A DNA stretch of 64,000 bases from Prasinococcaceae sp. CCMP 1430 (lineage: Eukaryota > Prasinodermophyta > Palmophyllophyceae > Prasinococcales > Prasinococcaceae): assembly GCA_013416795.1 (NCBI GenBank), contig RQSC01000001.1, positions 160,781-224,780 of the forward strand. Reading direction: 5' to 3'. The position numbers and the translations under genes are program-made. Shown piece after piece: positions 11,101 to 18,890 of this stretch. Position 1 is the stretch's first letter; the number at the start of each line of letters is the position of its first letter. The notes under the pieces are model-generated. The model saw only the letters and a program-made list of their open reading frames with translations. It made no database searches and had not been told where the DNA came from.

Positions 11101-11423
11101 GCGAGTAGCCGAGCGGGCGGGCGCGGGTGGGGCACGAGGCACGCAGGCCATTGCGCGTGCGTCGGGCGTCAGCTAGACTGGCGCGGCGAGCGCGGCGGCG
11201 CGCGCGGCGGCCGCGCCCGAGCGGTGCACCACTGTTTTAGGGCAAGTCGGAGCAGCAGCAGGCGAAAAAGCGGCGGGCGGCGACGCACCAGCCTGGGCGC
11301 GACGAGGCTGGAGAGTGTGATCTGCTTCTCCGGCGGCAGCGCGGCTCCCGTCGATCCCGCGATCAGTAGGCAGTCGCCGCTGACCACCCCCTTCACCACG
11401 CCCTTGAGCCACCCCGACGCCAT
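8196..11423 (-). CDS. SND1: Tudor-SN / SND1 (staphylococcal nuclease domain protein), two exons
   Basis: Multifunctional RNA-binding protein (splicing, stress granules, RNA decay). Exon 1 is 11289-11423 (MASGWLKGVVKGVVSGDC...VAPRL) and exon 2 is 8196-11090; intron 11091-11288 begins GTGCGT and ends CTCGCAG, phase 0, rejoining the hallmark APRL-GRRDGGSSDEPYAW. The 1009-residue protein has four N-terminal SN-like OB-folds (roughly residues 1-170, 190-350, 365-530, 550-690), a Tudor domain (ADDQWYRVAIDRVD ... ECFFIDFGNSEKL, about 780-850) and a split fifth SN domain ending in an acidic insert and YGDAGSDDDL. Length and order match the family (about 900-1000 aa). The SN nuclease active-site residues are normally degenerate in this family, so a nuclease role should not be assumed. 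Confidence 0.96.
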
Positions 11424-11711
11424 CCCGCGCCCGCAGGGGGCCGCGCCGCGCGCGCCGGTTTGCGCGCCCGTTCCGATCGGCGCCGCCGGATCGCCGCGCT
11501 TCGGCGGGCGCGGATTGAGTGTGATTGATTCCCGCCAGATGACATGGAGGAAGAGGGGATGTGCAGACGTGATGTGCAGCGCGCGGCAGTCCGCGCCCTC
11601 AGTATTCGGGTTTATAATAGGGTTATAGATTCAATCCAGATGCATTTTGATCAAGTAGAGAGAACACATTGTATCCCTAAGAGTTTCTCAAACCCAAACC
11701 TCGTTGTCACT

Positions 11712-11818
11712 GTCACGGTGCCCGAGTGGTTAAGGGGACGGTCTTGAAATTCGGCCCGGGTCGAAATGCACGCAAACCGTTGGCTTCGGCCGCGCGAGTT
11801 CAAATCTCGTCCGTGACG
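11712..11818 (+). tRNA. tRNA-Ser(UGA) with a 26-nt anticodon-loop intron
   Basis: A complete class II tRNA. The acceptor stem GTCACGG (11712-11718) pairs with CCGTGAC (11811-11817), discriminator G at 11818. The D arm reads CCGAGTGGTTAAGGGG. The anticodon stem ACGGT (11738-11742) pairs with ACCGT (11776-11780), loop CT-TGA-A..A, anticodon TGA at 11745-11747. An intron of about 26 nt (11749-11774) sits one base 3' of the anticodon, the canonical position for nuclear tRNA introns. A long variable arm (TGGCTTCGGCC) and T arm GCGAGTTCAAATCTCGT (B box) follow. No CCA is encoded, as expected for a nuclear gene. Confidence 0.95.
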
Positions 11819-11819
11819 A

Positions 11820-11828
11820 TTTTTTTTT
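11820..11828 (+). terminator. RNA polymerase III terminator
   Basis: Nine consecutive T residues start two bases after the tRNA-Ser discriminator, the expected Pol III stop signal. Confidence 0.9.
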
Positions 11829-12038
11829 CGCTTGCTCGCAATGCAAACCTTTGCAAGCACGTGCCCAGGGTTTTTTTCCCCTTCCCCGACCAACCGAATC
11901 TGGCGCGTCGACGCGCCGGGGGAACGGACGGACGGCTGCTGTCCGTGTTCCACCCTACATCCCCCGCCCCCGCTCGCCGCCACACCTCGCCCTGCCGCGC
12001 GCGCGCTCGCCGGGCGCGCCGCTCGCGCGCCGCTCAAG

Positions 12039-12974
12039 ATGGGCGCCGGCGATGGTGGCTACGCGGCCTTGCCCTCCGTCGCGGGCATGGCGCCGCCGTT
12101 GGCGTCGGGCGCCGCGCTCACGGGGGCGCCCGCCGTCGCGGAGATGGTCGCGCCAGGACAGGCGCCGCCCATGAGCGCGGCGCCGTCGTCGGCGGACTTC
12201 CTGCAGAACATGGACGGCCTCTTCGTCCGCCAGAACCTGGAGCTCGCCGAGGCGCTGACGGGCTGCGAGGTCAAGAACCGCTACACGCTGACGCCCATCC
12301 CGCTCGGTCACCCGGACCCGACGCCGCCCGAGTGGGTGCAGTCCTTCAAGCAGCAGGCGCAGCTCGCGCCGCTCCTCAACGCCAGGGAGGACTCGGAGTG
12401 CTTCGAGCGCATCTGCTGCCCGCTCTTCCGGGGCTTCACGATGCCCTTCCTGGACGCCACCGGGCGCAACTTCATCACCATCGAGCGGCCGTTCCACTGC
12501 GACCCGTGCTACGCGCCGCCGTGCTGCACGTGCGCGACGCAGGCGCTCGTCGTGCGCGACGCGTCGGGTGCCGTGCTCAGCACGGCGGCCGAGCAGAGCT
12601 ACACCCCGTGCGGCGCCCAGTGCTGCAGCCATCCCTGCGAGCGCCGCTTCGACACGATGGACGCCTCCGGCAACAAGCTCTACACCCTCAAGGTCAACGA
12701 GTGCGGGAGCAGCCGCGGCTCCAACTGCTTCGCGCCGAGCTGCTGCAACGAGAACTACGACGTCGACGTCGTGGACGCCGCGGGACACCTCGTCTCCACC
12801 AGCACGTACGTCTTCCCGGGCTGCAACTGCGCGGGCCTCACCGAGATGACCAACGCCCTCGTCCGCTTCCCGCCCAACGCGACGACGGAGCAGAGGGCCG
12901 CGCTGCTCGGCGGCATGTACCTGGTCGAGTTCGCGCACATGGAGCTCCGCAAGCAGCAGAACAACAACAACTGA
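12039..12974 (+). CDS. Phospholipid scramblase-family protein
   Basis: A 311-residue protein of the scramblase (LOR/tubby-like beta barrel) family, named for calcium-activated bidirectional lipid movement, although many members have other roles. I chose ATG 12039 (MGAGDGGYAAL) because upstream in-frame sequence is the tRNA locus. After an Ala/Pro-rich N terminus (1-50), the barrel contains the family's repeated pattern: ECFERICCPLFRGFTMPFLD, then ERPFHCDPCYAPPCCTC (cysteine cluster), CGAQCCSHPCERRFDTMD and SCCNENYDVDVVDAAGHL. The protein is very rich in Cys pairs, some of which are palmitoylation sites in animal scramblases. The usual C-terminal single TM helix is not evident; it ends RKQQNNNN. 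Single exon. Confidence 0.8.
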   Translation: MGAGDGGYAALPSVAGMAPPLASGAALTGAPAVAEMVAPGQAPPMSAAPSSADFLQNMDGLFVRQNLELAEALTGCEVKNRYTLTPIPLGHPDPTPPEWVQSFKQQAQLAPLLNAREDSECFERICCPLFRGFTMPFLDATGRNFITIERPFHCDPCYAPPCCTCATQALVVRDASGAVLSTAAEQSYTPCGAQCCSHPCERRFDTMDASGNKLYTLKVNECGSSRGSNCFAPSCCNENYDVDVVDAAGHLVSTSTYVFPGCNCAGLTEMTNALVRFPPNATTEQRAALLGGMYLVEFAHMELRKQQNNNN

Positions 12975-13207
12975 TCGCAGCCCTGCCCCGAGCCAGCTCG
13001 CCGCCGCGGCGGCCTGCCGCGCCGTCCCGCCACGCGCGAGCGCGCCCGCGCCGCGCGTCGCGGTGCGGGCACCGCCAGTACAGACAAGATGCGTTACATT
13101 TCGTCGCACGCGCCGCCGCCGCGCACCGCACGGGCGCGCGGTCAGAGGGGGCGGGCCCGCGGGCGAGCTTGTGCGCTGGCCCTCGCCGAGCTCTCCTGGC
13201 CGGCGGG

Positions 13208-13783
13208 CTAGCTGGGCACTCGGTGGTACAGAATGTCGTAGTGGCCGGGTCGGTAGAGCAGCGTCACGCGGGGCTCGGCGCCCGCGACGCTCTCTGGCAC
13301 GAACTCGAGCGCGTTGGGCTCCGCTCCCTCGCCGCCCAGCGTCGACGCGTCGAGATACAGCACGCGCAGCGGCAGGCCGAGCGCGTCGCTGAGCGCGACG
13401 ATCGCCGGGTGGTCGCTCTCCTCGCCCATGGCCTCCGTCCTGTTTCTGTACTGACCGAACGTCAGCGACTCCCCGCCCTCCATCGCCGCCACCGCCACGA
13501 AGGGCTCGAAGTGGCCCTCCCGCCGCGCCATCTCGCAGCTCGCGAGCATGCGCAGGAACATGACCACCTGGTTCGAGACCATGTCCTCGGTGAAGTGCGC
13601 GAGCAGCAGCGGGAGCGGCAGCTCGCCCTTCGCGATCTGGTCCACCCACTCGCTGAGCATCTCCAGCTGATCCTCGAAGACGATCTCGGAATAGCCCACC
13701 GCAGTCATGCTCGCCTTGCAGCCGGCCAGCACGGACGCCAGGCGAGCGCACTCCTTCTCGCGGTCGGCCGCGCTCAAGAGCGA
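13208..13783 (-). CDS. Otubain-type ubiquitin thioesterase (OTUB1-like), 3' exon only
   Basis: C-terminal 191 residues of a peptidase C65 deubiquitinase. Recognisable blocks are FEDQLEMLSEWVDQI, NQVVMFLRMLASCEMARR, ESDHPAIVALSDALGLPLRVLYLD and the catalytic-histidine block VTLLYRPGHYDILYH, which is the most conserved part of the family. A good acceptor (cacgccCCAG) precedes 13783 in the correct frame, so the exon starts there. The catalytic aspartate-cysteine block (DGNCFxRA) that must precede it is absent from the sequence up to 13944. It therefore belongs in the adjoining 458-N assembly gap, or has been lost. Gene is 5' incomplete. Confidence 0.85.
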   Translation of the reverse strand, partial: SLLSAADREKECARLASVLAGCKASMTAVGYSEIVFEDQLEMLSEWVDQIAKGELPLPLLLAHFTEDMVSNQVVMFLRMLASCEMARREGHFEPFVAVAAMEGGESLTFGQYRNRTEAMGEESDHPAIVALSDALGLPLRVLYLDASTLGGEGAEPNALEFVPESVAGAEPRVTLLYRPGHYDILYHRVPS

Positions 13784-13944
13784 CTGGGGCGTGGGCGCGG
13801 CAGCACGCCGGTAGGGACGAGCCATCCACCCGGGCGGCCGCGCGCGACCGCAGCGGCAGGAGAAGCGGCAGGAGAAGCGGCGGCCGTCAGCCCCCCCGCC
13901 GCCGGAGGCGCGGCGGCCGCGCACGACGCCCGCCGTTGCGGCAC

Positions 13945-14402
13945 NNNNNNNNNNNNNNNNNNNNNNNNNNNNNNNNNNNNNNNNNNNNNNNNNNNNNNNN
14001 NNNNNNNNNNNNNNNNNNNNNNNNNNNNNNNNNNNNNNNNNNNNNNNNNNNNNNNNNNNNNNNNNNNNNNNNNNNNNNNNNNNNNNNNNNNNNNNNNNNN
14101 NNNNNNNNNNNNNNNNNNNNNNNNNNNNNNNNNNNNNNNNNNNNNNNNNNNNNNNNNNNNNNNNNNNNNNNNNNNNNNNNNNNNNNNNNNNNNNNNNNNN
14201 NNNNNNNNNNNNNNNNNNNNNNNNNNNNNNNNNNNNNNNNNNNNNNNNNNNNNNNNNNNNNNNNNNNNNNNNNNNNNNNNNNNNNNNNNNNNNNNNNNNN
14301 NNNNNNNNNNNNNNNNNNNNNNNNNNNNNNNNNNNNNNNNNNNNNNNNNNNNNNNNNNNNNNNNNNNNNNNNNNNNNNNNNNNNNNNNNNNNNNNNNNNN
14401 NN
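13945..14402. other. Assembly gap (458 N)
   Basis: Run of unknown bases. By context it should contain the 5' exon(s) of the otubain gene and the shared upstream region of the thioesterase gene that begins at 14427. Confidence 0.99.
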
Positions 14403-14426
14403 GCCGCGGGGCGCCGGGCGCGGGCG

Positions 14427-14987
14427 ATGGCATCCACGTCGGGCGCTCCGCCGGCCGGTGCGAATCGCGGCGGCGGGCGCCGCGACTGCCCAGCCCCGAC
14501 CGCCGAGGAGGGCGAGCGCCGAGCGCGCAACTTCATGCGCCTGCTCACCGAGGGCGACGGCTTCGACCGCGTGCTGCGAGCGCTCGAGCCCCTGGCGTGC
14601 CCGCAGCCTGGCGCCGTGCGCGCCGCGTTCACCGTCGCCCGCGAGCACACAAACCGGTACGGGACGCTCCACGGGGGCCTCCAGGCCACGCTTGTCGACG
14701 TGGTCGGCACCGCGGCGCTCGTAACGCTTCCGTGGCAGAGCGTCGGCGGCGTCACCACCGACCTGAGCGTGAGCTGCCTCGCTGGCGTCGCGCTCGGTGA
14801 GCGCGTCATCGTCGATGCCGAGGTGCTGCATGAGGGCAAGCAGCTCGCGTGCGTCCGCGTGCGCCTTTCCCGCCAGCGCGACGGAAAGCTGTGCATGGAG
14901 GGACGACACAGCAAGTACGTGGCGTACCGCTTGGGGGCATCCGGCGCGAGCAAGCGGCTCGCCGAGGGGCCGAGGTCGAATCTCTAG
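14427..14987 (+). CDS. Hotdog-fold acyl-CoA thioesterase (ACOT13/PaaI-like)
   Basis: A 186-residue single-domain hotdog protein predicted to hydrolyse acyl-CoA thioesters. Residues about 68-180 carry the fold: AFTVAREHTNRYGTLHGGLQATLVDVVGTAAL holds the N...GxLHGG active-site motif (Asn and the HGG turn) and the following helix with the catalytic acidic residue. The strands are GGVTTDLSVSCLAGVALGE, VIVDAEVLHEGKQLACVRVRL and KYVAYRL. The N-terminal 30 residues are G/A/R-rich and could be a targeting leader or disordered. The ATG at 14427 lies only 24 nt after the gap, so an upstream exon cannot be excluded. Human ACOT13 is the nearest family analogue by motif pattern. Confidence 0.88.
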   Translation: MASTSGAPPAGANRGGGRRDCPAPTAEEGERRARNFMRLLTEGDGFDRVLRALEPLACPQPGAVRAAFTVAREHTNRYGTLHGGLQATLVDVVGTAALVTLPWQSVGGVTTDLSVSCLAGVALGERVIVDAEVLHEGKQLACVRVRLSRQRDGKLCMEGRHSKYVAYRLGASGASKRLAEGPRSNL

Positions 14988-15345
14988 TGCTTCGGTGGGG
15001 GCGTGCGCCGGGCTGCACGCGTGGCGCCGCGCTGTCCTCGCGCTCGCGCTCGCGCGCAGGGCGCCTCCGTGCCCGCGCTCACACGGTGGCTCGTCGGGCT
15101 CGCGCTCATCATACGCTGGAGCCATAGACCCTATCTGCAGTAACATAATATATAAACCCTTATTGTGTTTGGGTTCAAGGCGCAGCGCTCGGGCGCGGGG
15201 ACGCCCTCGCGCGCCGAAGCGTCACACGTCGCACCGAAGCGTCACCGCCGCGCCGCGGGCGCACTGCGCGGGGGAGGCCGCCCGCGATGGTGCTGGACTA
15301 CAGCCGCTTCGACCAGGTCTGCGTGCGCGCTGAAATCGGCGGCGC

Positions 15346-15705
15346 GGAGGAGCGCTTTCACGGACGAAATTGCGTTCCGCATGGCGCAGGCCATGCTCGA
15401 GCTGCGACCGCGTCCCACTGCCTTCCTCGCCGGGTCCATGATGACGGCTCTCGGTATCTTCCGTGCCATCCGCCAGGCTGGGCTGACTCTGGGTCGGGAA
15501 GTGTCGATGATCGCACATGACGACGTCTTCCCCTACCTGAACGCCGACAACATGTATCCGTCCATGTCCACGACGCGCTCCTCGATCCGCCAGGCCGGCG
15601 CGCGCATCGCTGGGTCGCGCGCGGGCGGCGCAGGCGGCACCGCGACTGTTCTCGACGCGGGGCTCGCCGAGGTGAGGGCGCGGCTTGCGAACCATGCGCG
15701 CAGCT
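15346..15705 (+). pseudogene. LacI/PurR-type ligand-binding domain fragment (bacterial-like)
   Basis: About 110 codons in one frame resemble the C-terminal lobe of bacterial LacI-family repressors. The run FTDEIAFRMAQAMLE - RPRPTAFLAGSMMTALGIFRAIR - AGLTLGREVSMIAHDDV - PSMSTTRSSIRQAGARIA has the family order: the RPTA strand, the xALGxxRAxxxAG helix, the VSxIxxDD strand, and the TTxxSSIRxAGxRIA helix. The DNA-binding helix-turn-helix and the N-terminal lobe are missing, and no in-frame ATG precedes the match. The frame closes at about 15153 upstream. Most likely a decayed horizontally acquired fragment, but it can also be spliced in silico onto the following SGNH hydrolase (exons 15287-15316, 15390-15671, 15760 onward, all phase 0). 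LacI proteins are not expected in eukaryotes. Confidence 0.6.
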
Positions 15706-17280
15706 GTGCGGGGGGAGGGAGGATGGGCGCTGACGCTGAACCATCCATTGGTCCCTCAGGAGGGCCGCCTCGCTGGCGGCGTAAACCTGCACGCACTCCG
15801 AGACGCGCCGCGAGCGTCGGTCGACAACATCATGGCGCGCCGCAGCGGCCTGCCGCGATTCGCGCGCCTGCTCGACGGGTGGCGCTCAAAGCACGGACGC
15901 AAGCCGCGAGTGTGCTACTGCGGCGGCTCCATCACCGCGCAGCGCTCCGGATGGCGGCCGCGCGTGCACGCGTGGCTCAGCCACGAGCACCGGCCAAGTC
16001 AGGAAGCGGGGGACATGACCATGATCAACACATCGGTTGGCAACGTGGGATCGAAGGTGATGGCATTCCTCACGGACGAGTGGATGACCGAGCACTCCCC
16101 CGATGTGGTCTTCATCGAGACTGTGGTGAACGATGGTGACTCGCTGCTCGAGGACGGCGAGCCCGAGGCGGTGCGGCGCGCGCTCGAGGGGGTCGTGCGC
16201 AGGCTCCGCACCAAGCTTCCCGAGGTTGAGATCGTGTTCGTGTACATGCTGCTGCGCGACGACATCCCCGCGCAAAGGCGCACGGGCACCAAGGCGTGGG
16301 CCGACGGGTGCGTTCGTGGCGCGGCAGCGGTGTATCACCGCGATGCGGTCGCCATCCACGACGCTGTTGCGGACCACTACGGGTGCCCGTCGATCAGCCT
16401 CATAAAGGCGCTACGCGGCGTGGCAAGCGGCACGCTAGACCGGCTCTTTCGCGATGACTGCCACCACAGCGGCGCCGGCGCCGCGCTGGTGTCGTGCGTG
16501 GTAGGTCGCTGCCTGCAGAGCATGCTCGGGAGCGCTCGCTCGCAGCTTGAGCCTCCGCTGCCATCAGTGCCGCCGCCGCTCGATGCGAGGCTATGGAGCG
16601 GCGGAAGCGCGCTGCGCTTGGCGGAGGCGCAAGTGGCGTTTGCGGCGGGCCGACGGGAGGCCCACCACACGCGACGAGACCGGGACCCCATCACGGGCAA
16701 GTCGGACGAGTGGTGGCTGCTCTCGCCCGGCGACGTTCTCACGCTGCACTTCTCCGGCAACGCCATCGGGGTGCTCACGCACCTCGGCCCGGACGCTGGC
16801 GTCGTCGAGGGCGAGATCGTGCTCGAGAATGGCGGAACCGTGCCCGTGCGCCGCAACCTCTTTGACTGTTGGTGCTACTATTATCGTCTCGGCGTGATCA
16901 TCCTCGCCGAGGGCCTGCCACCGGGCTCGCACATGCTCAGAGCGTGGCTGTCACCATCGCCGCCGGACCGGAGCGTGCTCAAGCGCCCACTGCCGCGCGG
17001 GGGCGGGGCGGTGCAGGGCGAGCTCAAGCTCTGGATCTCGTACTACCTGGTCATGGCCGCCTCGTGGGTGGACTCGAGCCGCACCATCGCCGCCTTCCCC
17101 AGCAACGACGCCAGCAGTAGCGCGAGCGTGAACGCGGGGAGCGGCCGCTTCGGTGCCGACGAAAAGGTCGAGCTCGTGGCCCCGCCGCGACACGAGGACG
17201 ATAGCGGTGCGCGCCCGCGGCCGTCGCGAGCGCAATGCCTGGAAGACATCGACGAAGACTCCGCCGATGAAACTACCTAG
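15694..17280 (+). CDS. SGNH/GDSL-type hydrolase, bacterial-like
   Basis: Predicted secreted or cytosolic esterase/lipase/carbohydrate deacetylase with the SGNH fold. Block I is VCYCGGSITAQRSGW (nucleophile Ser in GGSIT), block III is VFIETVVNDGD (Asn in the ND pair), and block V is RDDCHHSGAGAAL (Asp and His of DxxH). GGSIT in place of GDS is typical of bacterial carbohydrate-acting members. A second, beta-rich region of about 200 residues follows (GDVLTLHFSGNAIGVLTHLGPDAG... and YYYRLGVIILAEGLPPGSHMLRAWL), which looks like an appended jelly-roll module. The C terminus is acidic. The start is uncertain: ATG 15694, ATG 15832 (MARRSGLPRF), or an upstream exon joined at 15760 after a CCCTCAG acceptor. 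It converges with QueH at 34 nt. Confidence 0.75.
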   Translation: MRAAVRGEGGWALTLNHPLVPQEGRLAGGVNLHALRDAPRASVDNIMARRSGLPRFARLLDGWRSKHGRKPRVCYCGGSITAQRSGWRPRVHAWLSHEHRPSQEAGDMTMINTSVGNVGSKVMAFLTDEWMTEHSPDVVFIETVVNDGDSLLEDGEPEAVRRALEGVVRRLRTKLPEVEIVFVYMLLRDDIPAQRRTGTKAWADGCVRGAAAVYHRDAVAIHDAVADHYGCPSISLIKALRGVASGTLDRLFRDDCHHSGAGAALVSCVVGRCLQSMLGSARSQLEPPLPSVPPPLDARLWSGGSALRLAEAQVAFAAGRREAHHTRRDRDPITGKSDEWWLLSPGDVLTLHFSGNAIGVLTHLGPDAGVVEGEIVLENGGTVPVRRNLFDCWCYYYRLGVIILAEGLPPGSHMLRAWLSPSPPDRSVLKRPLPRGGGAVQGELKLWISYYLVMAASWVDSSRTIAAFPSNDASSSASVNAGSGRFGADEKVELVAPPRHEDDSGARPRPSRAQCLEDIDEDSADETT

Positions 17281-17314
17281 CTAGAAAGCTCTAGCGCTCA
17301 CCACCTGTGACTGG

Positions 17315-18574
17315 TCACCACGTCGGTACGTTCCGCGCGTCGAGCCTCTGGTGAAACTGTTCCCTCGCCCGCTCATTGAGCAAGCCCCCGCCGGCTGCAT
17401 CGCGGAAGAAGGCGTCGACCACCTCCTGGCTTTCCTCGGCGGCGTCCGCCTCGGCGTCCTCGAAGTAGCGCGTGCCCACGCCCGCCGTCTCGCCGCCGAT
17501 GCGCACGGGCGGCAGGCCCTCGCGCGCGCGATGCGCATTGGAGTCGCGCAGGCTGTGCACGCAGCCGCAGTACTCTTGTTTGTAGAAGCGCTGCTCGGCG
17601 CTGATTTCGTACTTGCGCAAGGTCATCGCATCCGTCTGCCAGTCGTAGAGCCAGTAGACGGGCGGCGGGCGCGCGTCGCCGCGCGCCTCGGCCGCCTCGG
17701 CGAAACGCGCGGCGGCGCGCACGCCCGCCTCGTCGACCTGCGCCGCCGACTTCCAGCGGCTCGTCGCGTTGGTCGTCGCCACCGCGCCGAAGCCATGGCG
17801 CGCTGCGTACTGGATCGTGCGCTCCATGCGCATGTCGAAGCACATCGAGCACCTTGCTCCACGCTCAGGGTCGAGCTCCATCCCCTCGGCGCGCGCGTGC
17901 CACTCAGCCGTGTCGTAGTCCGCGTCGACGAAGTCGATTCCCAACTCTGCAGCGTAGCGTTTGTTCTCCTCCTTGCGGATGACGTACTCGCGCCGCGGAT
18001 GGATGTTGGGGTTGTAGAAGAAGATGGTCACGTCTATGCCCTTGTCTTGCATCTCGCCGATCATCGCGCCACTATAGGTGCGCGTCGGCGCGAGAATGCC
18101 GAGCGCGCAGGGGCGAAGAGGGGGGTGGGGGGCGCGTCAGAGGTCGCGGGCGTCCGCGAGCGCGTTGCGCATGCGTGCAAGCTCAGGTGCTTTGCTCAGA
18201 GCTACCAACGCGCGCCGCAGCGCGGCACGGTTGGCGCCGGCAACTCGTACCTGCATGGCGCGCAGCACGAGTGCAGCAGCACGCGCTGCGCGGCACCGCA
18301 GCGCGTCGGCGCGCGGCGCAGTGGGCGGCGTCAGCACAACGAGGCTGTGCAACGAGGCGCGTTCCGGCCCTCGACGCCGCAAGCTCTACCCCACGCACAC
18401 CAAGCGTACCTTCACCCCCTCGGGCGGCTCCTCGCCCGAGTGGCAGCCACGCGGCACCGGGCCGCCAGCCGCTTCCGCAGCGCGGCGCTCGCAGGCTGTG
18501 CTGTCGTCGTACGCGATGCGAAGTGGCCCAGCTGGGATGCCGCCGCCCATGCGCCGCGGCACCCCAAGGCTCAT
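17315..18574 (-). CDS. queH: Epoxyqueuosine reductase QueH, three exons
   Basis: Predicted to catalyse the last step of queuosine synthesis in tRNA (epoxyqueuosine to queuosine) with an Fe-S cluster, independent of cobalamin. Exons in coding order: 18410-18574, 18251-18285 (35 nt) and 17315-18071, 318 aa. Introns: 18286-18409 (GTACGC...GCGCAG, phase 0) and 18072-18250 (GTACGA...CTATAG, phase 2). The microexon encodes RVLLHSCCAPC; exon 3 resumes SGAMIGEM...IDVTIFFYNPNIHPRREY, then ERGARCSMCFDMRM (CxxC), TTNATSRWKS and YKQEYCGCVHSLRDS. The four cysteine motifs and the NPNIHP loop are the full QueH signature. Start at ATG 18574 (or 18550). De novo queuosine synthesis is regarded as bacterial; eukaryotes usually salvage queuine, so acquisition by transfer or plastid use is inferred. 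Confidence 0.9.
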
Positions 18575-18890
18575 ACGCGTGCACGCACACACCAGGCGCG
18601 GCAAGCGCGGCGGCGGGCGCGCCGCGCGCGCCGCGCCTCGTGTGGCGACGGCGAATGGGGGCGGCCGCCGGAGCGACTGCAACCAAAAAATAAACAAGTT
18701 TCTCAAGTTTTACACCACCAGCAAGAGCGATTGGTAGACAATGGAAATCAACAGCGTGCGCGTGCGGCGCTCGTCGCTCGTCGCACGTGCACACGCACGC
18801 GCGACATCCCCCGCGGCGCCCCACTCACACAAAACAGCCGCCTGTGCGGCCAGCAACAATGCCGAGCTGACACGGCCCGACGACACCCCC
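18575..18890. other. Intergenic region
   Basis: Upstream of QueH and downstream of the front-end desaturase. Contains AT-rich patches (aaaaaataaacaag near 18685). No gene recognised. Confidence 0.4.

Noticed and set aside
11726-14800. Very long plus-strand open frame crossing the tRNA, scramblase and N gap
   Set aside because: It is out of frame with the scramblase, runs through Ns, and is low-complexity.
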